Shown in pieces: positions 52,350 through 60,117 of a stretch of 64,000 nucleotides of DNA. The stretch covers positions 1 through 64,000 of the forward strand of contig CAZGUH010000016.1 of the NCBI GenBank assembly GCA_964529005.1, written 5' to 3'. The translations under genes were made by a program, and so were the position numbers. Origin of the DNA: CAZGUH01 sp964529005. GTDB lineage: Bacteria > Actinomycetota > Acidimicrobiia > Acidimicrobiales > Ilumatobacteraceae. How positions within the stretch are numbered: the first letter of the stretch is position 1; each line of letters opens with the position of its first letter. Under the pieces are notes generated by a model. It saw nothing but the letters and a program-made list of their open reading frames with translations. It was not told the origin of the DNA and did no database searches.

Positions 52350-53422
52350 CCGCGACCGAGTTGCCCGGCCCACCGATCGACGGTCCGGAGGTCGAGCGCT
52401 GGATCGTCGCCCACGTGGCCGGGGCGACGCCGCCGCTGACGATGCGACTGATCACCGGCGGTCATTCGAATCGCACGTACCTCGTGACCGGCGGCGACGG
52501 GCAGCGGTTCGTGCTGCGCTGCCCGCCAGCCCATCCGGTCCCGGCCGGCACGCACGACGTCGTGCGCGAGCATCGCATCCTTCGCGCGCTGGCGGATTCT
52601 CCCGTGCCGGCGCCCCGCCCGCTGGCGCTGTGCGTCGACACGGACGTGAGCGCGGCGCCGTTCTTCGTGATGTCGTTCGCCGAGGGCCGCGTCGTCGCCT
52701 CGGTCGCCGACGTCGACGCTGTGCTGCCCACCCCGCAACTGCGCCACGCTGCGGCAGACGGCGTCGTCGACGCTCTCGCCGACCTCCACCGCGTCGACGT
52801 GGACGCCGTCGGCCTCGGCGACCTGGGTCCGCGCGAGCACTTCGTCGATCGCCAGCTGCGCCGCATGGGCCGCGTGTGGCAGCAGACCCGCACCCGCGAC
52901 CTGCCGCTGATGGACGAGCTCGCCCGCCGGCTCGCCGCCTCCCAGCCGCCGCAACGGCACACGGGCATCCTGCACGCCGACTACCGGCTCGGAAACGTGA
53001 TGCTCGACGGCGCAGGCCGCGTGACGGCGATGCTCGACTGGGAGCTGTGCACCCTCGGCGACGTGCTGGCCGACGTCGCGTTCCTGCTCGACAACTGGGA
53101 TCTCCCGACGGATCGACACCGCTCGGTGTGGATGGAACGGCCACCGACGAACGCAGGTGGGTTCCCGACGCGCGACGCGCTCGTTGCCCGCTATGCCGCG
53201 CGCACGGGCTTCGACGTCTCCGGGCTGGGGTTCCATCGCGCGCTCGCCTACTGGAAGATCGCCGTCATCGCCGAAGGCATCAAGCGCCGCGCCGAGCACC
53301 GCGCCGGCATCGACGGCACGCCCATCGACCCCGAAGCGCACGCGCACCTCGAGCGCCGCGTCCGCGACGCCGCCGAGCTCGCCCACGAGCAGCTCCGTCT
53401 CGCCGAGCACGCTCATCCCTGA
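52346..53422 (+). CDS. APH-family kinase, ACAD10/11 kinase-domain-like
   Basis: 358 residues. The overall order GGHSNRTYLVTGG, LRCPPAHPVPAGTHDVVREHRIL, TPQLRHAAADGVVDALADLHRVDVDAVGLGDLG, HADYRLGNVM (~210) and LDWELCTLGD (~230) follows the kinase domain of ACAD10/ACAD11. Catalytic Asp in HAD and metal Asp in LDWE are present. Likely phosphorylates a hydroxyacyl-CoA. GTG start overlaps the CrtC-like stop as GTGA. Confidence 0.85.
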   Translation: MTATELPGPPIDGPEVERWIVAHVAGATPPLTMRLITGGHSNRTYLVTGGDGQRFVLRCPPAHPVPAGTHDVVREHRILRALADSPVPAPRPLALCVDTDVSAAPFFVMSFAEGRVVASVADVDAVLPTPQLRHAAADGVVDALADLHRVDVDAVGLGDLGPREHFVDRQLRRMGRVWQQTRTRDLPLMDELARRLAASQPPQRHTGILHADYRLGNVMLDGAGRVTAMLDWELCTLGDVLADVAFLLDNWDLPTDRHRSVWMERPPTNAGGFPTRDALVARYAARTGFDVSGLGFHRALAYWKIAVIAEGIKRRAEHRAGIDGTPIDPEAHAHLERRVRDAAELAHEQLRLAEHAHP

Positions 53423-53458
53423 GCACGGTTTCACCGGCGCCGGAGCAATGACGGGGTC

Positions 53459-53501
53459 CTTTCTCCGCGAAACCTTTCGGGCGAGAAAGTATGCTGGGCC
53501 G
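53459..53501 (+). promoter_or_regulatory. MarR promoter with two inverted-repeat operator copies
   Basis: CTTTC-TCCGC-GAAAC (53459-53473) and CTTTC-GGGCGA-GAAAG (53474-53489) are adjacent, 15 bp apart. They are followed by TATGCT (53490-53495), a -10 lying 6 nt before the MarR ATG, so the transcript looks leaderless and autorepression is likely. Confidence 0.5.
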
Positions 53502-53954
53502 ATGCCCCGCGCCGCGCCCGCCGAGATCGACCCGCACACCGACGCGCACGCCGCGCGGCTGCGCTTCGTCATCGGGCGGCTCGACCGCCAGCTGCGCCAG
53601 CAGACCGACACCACGCTGAGCCCCACGATGCTCAGCATCTTCGGCTCGATCCACCTGCTCGGTCCGATCAGCCTGGGCGAGCTCGCCGCGCACGAGCGGC
53701 TCAGCGCGCCGACGATCAGCAAGGCCGCCACCGAGCTCGAGCAGCAGGGCATGATCGAACGCATCCGCGATGCCGACGATCGCCGCGTCTGGCGGGTGCA
53801 GGTGACGCGCAAGGGCGAGCGCTGGTCGCTCGCCCTCCGAGCCCAGCGCAACGCGTGGCTCGCCCAGCGCATCGGGCGCCTCGATCCCGACGACCGGGCG
53901 GCGCTGCTCGCCGCGGTCCCCGTGTTGGAGCGCATCCTTGACCTCGACGACTGA
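53502..53954 (+). CDS. MarR-family transcriptional regulator
   Basis: 150 residues, winged helix. SLGELAAHERLSAPTISKAATELEQQGMIERIRDADDRRVWRVQVT near 60-105 contains the recognition helix and wing with DDRR. The only clear transcription factor in the window. It probably represses its own gene and the coupled MFS gene and may respond to a pathway ligand. Confidence 0.9.
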   Translation: MPRAAPAEIDPHTDAHAARLRFVIGRLDRQLRQQTDTTLSPTMLSIFGSIHLLGPISLGELAAHERLSAPTISKAATELEQQGMIERIRDADDRRVWRVQVTRKGERWSLALRAQRNAWLAQRIGRLDPDDRAALLAAVPVLERILDLDD

Positions 53955-55263
53955 CAGCAGCGACGCCGCGCTCGGTCCCGCGCCCAGGCCCCGCTCGCGC
54001 CTCGGGCACGCCACCCGCGACATGTTCCGCTCGGTGCGCGTGCGGAACTACCGCTTGTGGTTTATCGGGCAGCTGATCTCGATGACGGGGTTCTTCACCG
54101 GCATGGTCGGCCAGTCGCTGCTCGTCCTCGACCTCACCGACGACGGGTCGTGGCTCGGCGTCACCGTAGCCCTCCAGTTCCTCCCGGCGCTGTTCCTCAG
54201 CCCGCTGGCCGGGGTGCTGAGCGACCGGATCGACAAGCGACGGCTGATGCTCGCCACCCAGTCGGCGATGATGTGCCTCGCCCTGATCCTCGGCGTGCTC
54301 ACACTCACTGGTGTCGTCACGCTGGCGTGGGTGCTCGTGCTCGCCTTGCTCTCCGGGCTCGCCTGGTGCGTCGACCAGCCGGCGCGCAGCACGATCGTGG
54401 TCGAGCTCGTCGACCGCGAGGACTGCGCCAACGCCGTCAGCCTCAACGCCGCCCTCGGCCAATTCTCGAAGATCACCGGACCGGCGCTGGCCGGCCTGAT
54501 CGGCGCCACCGCCGGCCTCGGGTGGTGCTTCATGGCCAACGGCATCACCTCGATCGCCGTGTTGCTCGCCTTGGGGCTGATGCGCCCCGCGGAGATCCAC
54601 ACCGCTCCGGTCGTCCGCCGCCAGAAGGGCCAGATCCGCGAGGGCTTCGTCTACACCTACCGGCATCCGCAGCTGCGCATCGTGATGTCGCTGCTGCCGG
54701 TCGTGGCGCTGCTGACGCTCCAGTGGAACGTGCTGCTGCCGCTGTTCGCCACCCGTGACCTCGACGGCGACGCGGGGACGTTCGGCCTGCTGATGGCGGT
54801 GATGAGCGTCGGGTCGGTGAGCGGGACGCTGTGGCTCGCCCGCCGGCGCACGATGCCGATCCCGACGCTGCTGACCAGCGCGCTCGGCTTGGGACTGGCC
54901 GAGATCGCGCTCGCCGCGGCGCCGTCGACCCCGCTGGCGTGCATCGCGATCACCGCAGCCGGCGCCGGGGTGATGACGACGGTGAACGGAAGCGCCGTGC
55001 TGCTCCAGCTGACGGCGGCCCCGGCGATGCGCGGCCGGGTGATGGCGTTGTTCAGCATGACCACTGTCGGTCTCAACGCGGCGGCGACCCCGGCGATGGG
55101 CGCCTTCGCCGAGCGATTCGGCGCACGGACCGGGCTGATGATCGGCGGCGCGGCGGCGGTCGTCGTGTCGAGCGTGATCCGCCTCGCGCCCGCCCGCGCC
55201 CAGAGCGGGCGGCTGGCGACGAACGTGCGGACGCTGTTTCGCGCCGCGCCGCACACGGAGTGA
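53938..55263 (+). CDS. MFS transporter (EntS-like, MFS_3)
   Basis: 441 residues, ~12 helices. SVRVRNYRLWFIGQLISMTGFFTGMVGQSLLV is the MFS_3 opening, followed by LSPLAGVLSDRIDKRRLML in the first loop. Likely an exporter of small lipophilic compounds. TTG start at 53938 overlaps the MarR gene by 17 bp; ATG at 54022 would remove 28 residues. Coupled to MarR, so probably induced when its ligand accumulates. Confidence 0.88.
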   Translation: MTSTTDSSDAALGPAPRPRSRLGHATRDMFRSVRVRNYRLWFIGQLISMTGFFTGMVGQSLLVLDLTDDGSWLGVTVALQFLPALFLSPLAGVLSDRIDKRRLMLATQSAMMCLALILGVLTLTGVVTLAWVLVLALLSGLAWCVDQPARSTIVVELVDREDCANAVSLNAALGQFSKITGPALAGLIGATAGLGWCFMANGITSIAVLLALGLMRPAEIHTAPVVRRQKGQIREGFVYTYRHPQLRIVMSLLPVVALLTLQWNVLLPLFATRDLDGDAGTFGLLMAVMSVGSVSGTLWLARRRTMPIPTLLTSALGLGLAEIALAAAPSTPLACIAITAAGAGVMTTVNGSAVLLQLTAAPAMRGRVMALFSMTTVGLNAAATPAMGAFAERFGARTGLMIGGAAAVVVSSVIRLAPARAQSGRLATNVRTLFRAAPHTE

Positions 55264-55277
55264 CCGGAGGCCAGCCG

Positions 55278-56381
55278 ATGCCCCGGGCCGAGACCCACGG
55301 CGCAACGCTCGTGCCCGCGCGCCGGTCGGACCTCGACGCCGGGTGGCTGACGCGCGTGCTCCAGCAGCGCTACCGCGGCATCGAGGTCGCCGCGCTGGAG
55401 GTGCGCGAGGTCACCAACGGCACGTGCAGCAGGGTCCGGGTGCACGCCGAATACACCGGCGACGCCGGCTCGGCGCCCGCCCCGCCACCGCAGGACCTGT
55501 TCGTCAAGACGTGCTTCGTCGACAACCCGTTCTTCGAGAAGAACCGGCTCAACGGCCGGGTCGGCAACGAGGGCCGGTTCTACGCCGAGCTGCTGCCGAC
55601 ACTCGACGTGCCGGCGCCCCGATTGCACGCGTTCGCCTCCGTGGCGGACGAAGGCCGCTTCGTCATCGTGATGGACGACCTCCAGTCGCTGGGGGCCGTG
55701 TGGGGGCACGCGCTGCGGCCGATCGACGCCGACTTCGCGGACACGATCATCGGCCACATGGCCGGGATGCACGCCCGCTACTGGAACTCGCCCGCCGTCC
55801 ACGCCATGGCATGGCTGCCCACGCCGCACGACGACCCGAGCCCGGAGAGCCGCCTGCGCTGGATCCAGCCGGGGCTCGAGCGGCTGCGGTCCGGCCGCGC
55901 CGGGGACGTGCCGGCGAGCATGTCCGACCCAGCGGAGCTCGGCAGGACGCTGCTGCGGCTCACCGCCCACATCTCGACCGGGCCGATCACGCTGCTCCAC
56001 GGCGACCCGCACCTCGGCAACTTCGCCTTCCTCGACGGCCGCCGCCCGGTGTTCACCGACTGGGCCGTGCACCGCGGGCACGCCGTGTACGACCTCGGCT
56101 ACTTCCTCGCCTCGTCGCTCACCACGGACGACCGCCGGGCGCACGAGCGCGACCTGCTGCGCGGCTACCTCGATCGTCTCGATGCGGCGGGGATCGCTGT
56201 GCCGACGTTCGACGAGCTGTGGCTGTCCTACCGTGCCCAGGTGCTCTACGGGCTGATGGTCTGGCTGCCCGTGCCCGACCACATGCAGCCCGACGCGATC
56301 GTCGACGCCTACACGCGCCGCCAGCTCGCGGCGTGCGCCGACTTGGACAGCGTCGGAGCGATCGCGGCCCTCACCCGTTGA
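55278..56381 (+). CDS. APH/EcKinase-like phosphotransferase
   Basis: 367 residues. LLHGDPHLGNF (~241) and FTDWAVHRGHAVYDLGYFL (~261) are the catalytic and metal motifs. FVKTCFVDNPFFEKNRLNGRVGNEGRFY is closer to ecdysteroid-kinase-like (CHK) proteins than to the ACAD11-like kinases. May phosphorylate a hydroxylated lipid. GGAGG 7 nt before the ATG decides the start. Ends convergently, overlapping the next gene by 11 bp. Confidence 0.85.
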   Translation: MPRAETHGATLVPARRSDLDAGWLTRVLQQRYRGIEVAALEVREVTNGTCSRVRVHAEYTGDAGSAPAPPPQDLFVKTCFVDNPFFEKNRLNGRVGNEGRFYAELLPTLDVPAPRLHAFASVADEGRFVIVMDDLQSLGAVWGHALRPIDADFADTIIGHMAGMHARYWNSPAVHAMAWLPTPHDDPSPESRLRWIQPGLERLRSGRAGDVPASMSDPAELGRTLLRLTAHISTGPITLLHGDPHLGNFAFLDGRRPVFTDWAVHRGHAVYDLGYFLASSLTTDDRRAHERDLLRGYLDRLDAAGIAVPTFDELWLSYRAQVLYGLMVWLPVPDHMQPDAIVDAYTRRQLAACADLDSVGAIAALTR

Positions 56382-57705
56382 GCGCCAGCGCCTGCACGGG
56401 CGTCGGGGGCGCGATCCCGTACAGCCGAGCGAGGTTGCCGCCGAAGATCGCCTCCTGCTGCTCACGCGGCAACGGGACCTTCTCCAGCATCTCGGCGATG
56501 CGCTGCTGGCTGGCCGGCCAGCACCCCTCGTAGTGCGGGTAGTCGCTGCCCCAGATCAGCGGCTCGACACCCGTGATGTCCACGTTGCGCAGCGCCACCC
56601 AGTCGTCGGCGAACCCGACGTGGATCTGGCGGCGCACGTACTCGCTGGGGCGCAGCGGGTAGGGCCACACCGTGTCGTACTCGTAGTCGGCGAACTGGGG
56701 CACGAGCGCGCCGTCGGCGGTGAAGAACTTCAGGCGCACCTCGCGGGCGCGGGTGCCGGTCTTGCCGGTCCACGTGTCGTCCATGTCGAACATCAACGGC
56801 GCGAGCCAGCGGCCGCCGACCTCGACGAAGAAGAAGTGCAGGTCGGGATGGCGCTCGAGCACGCCGCCGGCGATCAGCTGCGGGATCGTGACCTGCGCCT
56901 GGAACGCGGCGCCGCCGCCCAGCGATCCCAGGCACACCGCCTCCGCCATCCGCCGGAACGCCGCGCTGCGCACCGCGTGCGCAGGATCGTCGGCGTACGA
57001 GGGGCCGTTGACGATGTCACCCATGACGATGCTCGGCGGGAGCGCCTGTTCGCCTGACTGCCCGCCGACGTGCATGTTGATCACCATGCCGTGCGCACTC
57101 GCCGCGGCCCAGATCGGCTCGTAGAGATCGAGGAAGTACGGCTTGTCCGGACGCGCGCTCTGCGGCAGCTCGATGCCGCGGAAGCCCAGCGAGGCCGCCC
57201 GCTCGATCTCACCGACGGCGGCCTGCACGTCCTCGATCGGGATGATCGCGTTCCCGATCAGCCGGTCGGTGAGGAACCGCTCGGCGATGAAGTCGTTGTA
57301 GATGCGCGCGCAGGCGATCGCCAGCTCCGTGTCGTCGGTGCGGAAGATCGCGTTGCCGGCGTTGGGGTGGATGTTGTCGGCCCAGACGCCGTCCAGATCC
57401 ATGTCCCGCAGGCGCTTGCCCACTTCGCCGCGCTCGATCAGCTCGACGGTGTCGAAGTCGAAGTCGTCCTCGTGCTCGGGCAGCACGAACACCGGCCGCC
57501 CGTCCTTGAGGTAGCGGGCGTACTCGGGCGCCACCACCCGCTTGCGCCCGTCGATCGCGTGCAGCAGCCGCCAGCGCCCGTCGCCGGGCAGGCGGCTGTA
57601 CGCCGGGCCGATGCCGCCGGCGCGCTCGAGCATGTGCTCGGGCAGGCGGGAGCTCCACAGGTCCTCGGGCTCGCTGACGTGCCCGTCACCGCTCATCAGG
57701 ATCAT
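56371..57705 (-). CDS. Amidohydrolase-2 family TIM-barrel enzyme (paralogue D)
   Basis: 444 residues from the ATG at 57705, which has GGGAGGG directly upstream; ATG 57735 is possible. First-site block DGHVSEPEDLW (D7-x-H9-x2-E12), middle NMHVGGQ, last WGSDYPHYEG. HFFFVEVGGRWLAPLMFDMDD is conserved. Last of the operon with the ACAD11-like dehydrogenase. Confidence 0.85.
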   Translation of the reverse strand: MILMSGDGHVSEPEDLWSSRLPEHMLERAGGIGPAYSRLPGDGRWRLLHAIDGRKRVVAPEYARYLKDGRPVFVLPEHEDDFDFDTVELIERGEVGKRLRDMDLDGVWADNIHPNAGNAIFRTDDTELAIACARIYNDFIAERFLTDRLIGNAIIPIEDVQAAVGEIERAASLGFRGIELPQSARPDKPYFLDLYEPIWAAASAHGMVINMHVGGQSGEQALPPSIVMGDIVNGPSYADDPAHAVRSAAFRRMAEAVCLGSLGGGAAFQAQVTIPQLIAGGVLERHPDLHFFFVEVGGRWLAPLMFDMDDTWTGKTGTRAREVRLKFFTADGALVPQFADYEYDTVWPYPLRPSEYVRRQIHVGFADDWVALRNVDITGVEPLIWGSDYPHYEGCWPASQQRIAEMLEKVPLPREQQEAIFGGNLARLYGIAPPTPVQALALNG

Positions 57706-57742
57706 CGTCCCTCCCTCGAACTCCGTGCTCGTCATGGTCCGC

Positions 57743-59068
57743 TCAGCGCAGCGCGCCGTGCTCCGCCTCCCACGCTGCCTGCTCGGCGAGGGCGTGGGCG
57801 AACCTCTTCCGTGCGTCGTCGAGGCGCGCCGGGATCCACTCCGTCGGCCACAGGCCGGCGGCGGGCCTGTGCTCCTTGAGCACCTGGCGGGCGACCGTCA
57901 CCGTGTGGACCTCGGACGGGCCGTCCCAGATGGCGTACATCGGCACGCTCATCCACATCTGGCCGAGCGGCGTCTCGTTCGAGACCCCCAGCGCGCCGTG
58001 GATGTGCACGGCGCGCTCGACCACGTCGTGGACGACCTTGGCGCCCATGTTCTTGATCGCCGCGACCTCCTTGCGGACGTTCGCCGTGCCGCCGCTGTTG
58101 TCGATCTTCCACGCCGTGTGCAGCACGAACAGCCGGTACTGCTGGATCTGCGCCCAGCTCTCGGCGATCGCGTGCTGGACGAGCTGCTTGTCGGCGATCA
58201 GGGAGCCCTGCGTCGTGCGCGACAGCGCCCGCTCGCACATCATCTCGAAGGCGCGGTTGCAGAGCCCGACAGCGCGCATCGAGTGGTGCACGCGGCCGCC
58301 GCCGAGACGTGTCTGGGCGACGGCGAACGCCTGCCCCTCGCCCCCGAGCAGCGCGTCGGCGGGCACGCGCACGTCGTTGTAACGGATGTGCGGGTGGCCG
58401 GTGCCCTCGCCTTCGGCTTCACCCATCAGCCGCGTCTCGCGGAGGAACTCGATGCCCGGGGTCTCGGCCGGCACGAGGAACATCGACATGCCCTTGGTCG
58501 CGTCGACGTCGGGGTTCGTCACCGCCATGACGATGAACAGGCTGGCGTGCGGCGCGTTGGAGGTGAAGAACTTCTCGCCGGTGATCACCCACTCGTCCCC
58601 GTCGCGCACCGCCCGGGTGCGGAACTGGCGTGGGTCGGATCCGGCGTGCGGCTCGGTCATCGAGTAGCAGGAGAACAGCTCCCCTTCGAGCAACGGCCCG
58701 AGATACTTGGCCTTCTGCTCCTCGGTGCCGTAGTGGGCGATGATCTCGCTGTTGCCCGTGTCGGGCGCCTGCACGCCGAAGATCGTCGGCGCCCAGTTGT
58801 TGCGGCCCAGGATCTCGTTCATCAGGGCGAGCTTCAGCTGCCCGTAGCCCTTTCCGCCTTGCTCCGGGCTGAGGTGGCAGGCGAACAGACCGCGGTCTTT
58901 GACCTGCTGCTTGAGCGGCTCGACGACCTTCTTCAGCCACGGCGGAGGCGGGGTGTGGTGGTAGTGCGGCCACAGCAGAGCGACGGGTTCGATCTCTTCG
59001 TCGACGAACTCCCGAATCCAGTCGAGCTCCTTCTGGAACTCGGGTTCGGTGCTGAAGTCCCATGCCAT
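57743..59068 (-). CDS. ACAD10/11-like acyl-CoA dehydrogenase
   Basis: 441 residues. FSCYSMTEPHAGSDPRQF and WVITGEKFFTSNAPHA define the beta domain. LGGGRVHHSMRAVGLCNRAFEMMCERA near 265-291 and IWDGPSEVHTVTVARQVLKEH near 380 match ACAD11, where the usual catalytic-Glu YEGT is replaced by DGPxEVH. In mammals that enzyme acts on 4-phosphoacyl-CoA, eliminating phosphate. The APH-family kinase gene lies 18 bp upstream in the same operon. Confidence 0.88.
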   Translation of the reverse strand: MAWDFSTEPEFQKELDWIREFVDEEIEPVALLWPHYHHTPPPPWLKKVVEPLKQQVKDRGLFACHLSPEQGGKGYGQLKLALMNEILGRNNWAPTIFGVQAPDTGNSEIIAHYGTEEQKAKYLGPLLEGELFSCYSMTEPHAGSDPRQFRTRAVRDGDEWVITGEKFFTSNAPHASLFIVMAVTNPDVDATKGMSMFLVPAETPGIEFLRETRLMGEAEGEGTGHPHIRYNDVRVPADALLGGEGQAFAVAQTRLGGGRVHHSMRAVGLCNRAFEMMCERALSRTTQGSLIADKQLVQHAIAESWAQIQQYRLFVLHTAWKIDNSGGTANVRKEVAAIKNMGAKVVHDVVERAVHIHGALGVSNETPLGQMWMSVPMYAIWDGPSEVHTVTVARQVLKEHRPAAGLWPTEWIPARLDDARKRFAHALAEQAAWEAEHGALR

Positions 59069-59086
59069 GGGAGATGTCCCCTCGGT

Positions 59087-60100
59087 TCAGGCGAGCAGGG
59101 CCGAGGCCCGCTCGATCATGATCGGAATGCCATCGGTCGCCCGCTCGACCTGCGGGCCGGCGACCCCGCGCTTGATGCTGTTCTTGACCAGCAGCGCCGT
59201 GGTCGCGGCGAGCTTGTAGAGCGTCAGCGCGGTGAACCAGCGCGTCGAGCCCGGGTCCGGGCCGCCGGCGTCGACGTAGTGGGCGACCAGCTCGGCCGGC
59301 GCCGGCATGCCGGGGGCGTCGCGCACGAGGCTCGGGTGCAGGGCCGGATCGGCGGTGAGCAGGAACCACGCGAGGTCGAGGCGCGGGTCGCCGAGGGCCC
59401 AGATCTCCCAGTCGATGATCGCCACGACCTCGCCGTCGCGGCACAGCGTGTTGCCGAGGCGGAAGTCGCCGTGGACGATCGACGACGGCGCCGGCTCGGG
59501 ACACGTCGCGTGCAACGCCGCAGAGCACGCCTCGTGGCCGTGCCGCAGCTCGGGCGCCACGGTGGAGAATGCCTTGTCCCAGCGCGCGATCTCGTCCGCG
59601 ACGGCGATCTCGGGCTCGTCGCCGAGGCCGATGTCGGCGGGCCGCAGGCGGTGGAGGGCTCCGAGCTGGCGCGCCGCCGAGGCCGCCCGTGCGGCGATCT
59701 CGGCCGGCGGAGGCAGCGCCGCCACGTCGTCGAGGTCGGGCTCGATGCTCTCCCCCTCGACGAAGCTCATCGCGAACAGCGGCGGCGCGTCCGGCGCGTC
59801 ACCGGGGTCCTCGAACAGCACCGCGGGCGCGCGGACGCCGGAGCCGTCCAGGCTGCGCAGCACCCGTGCCTGGCGCAGCACGTCGCGGTTCCCGACGGGA
59901 GCCACGCCCGCCGGCGCGACCTTGATCACCGCCGTGGACGGCGCCGCTGCGCCGTCCACGGCGGGACCGGGTTCGATCGCTGCGCGGTAGGTCTCGCTGG
60001 AGTACCCGCCGGGGAGCGGCTCGAGGCGGACGAGGCGAGAGCCGGACCACGTGCGGGCCACGGCTGCGCCGACTCGTTCCCCCAGCGAGCGCCCCACCAC
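59087..60100 (-). CDS. APH-family kinase paired with ACAD11-like enzyme
   Basis: 337 residues. PGGYSSETYRA forms the ATP loop, HGDFRLGNTL (~210) and IIDWEIWALGD (~230) the catalytic and metal motifs. Resembles the kinase domain fused to ACAD10/ACAD11 and the LvaA type of bacterial hydroxyacyl-CoA kinases. GGAGG stands 7 nt before the GTG at 60100. Located 18 bp upstream of the ACAD11-like dehydrogenase and downstream of a binding protein. Confidence 0.87.
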   Translation of the reverse strand: MVGRSLGERVGAAVARTWSGSRLVRLEPLPGGYSSETYRAAIEPGPAVDGAAAPSTAVIKVAPAGVAPVGNRDVLRQARVLRSLDGSGVRAPAVLFEDPGDAPDAPPLFAMSFVEGESIEPDLDDVAALPPPAEIAARAASAARQLGALHRLRPADIGLGDEPEIAVADEIARWDKAFSTVAPELRHGHEACSAALHATCPEPAPSSIVHGDFRLGNTLCRDGEVVAIIDWEIWALGDPRLDLAWFLLTADPALHPSLVRDAPGMPAPAELVAHYVDAGGPDPGSTRWFTALTLYKLAATTALLVKNSIKRGVAGPQVERATDGIPIMIERASALLA

Positions 60101-60117
60101 GGGTCACCTCCTCGCGA

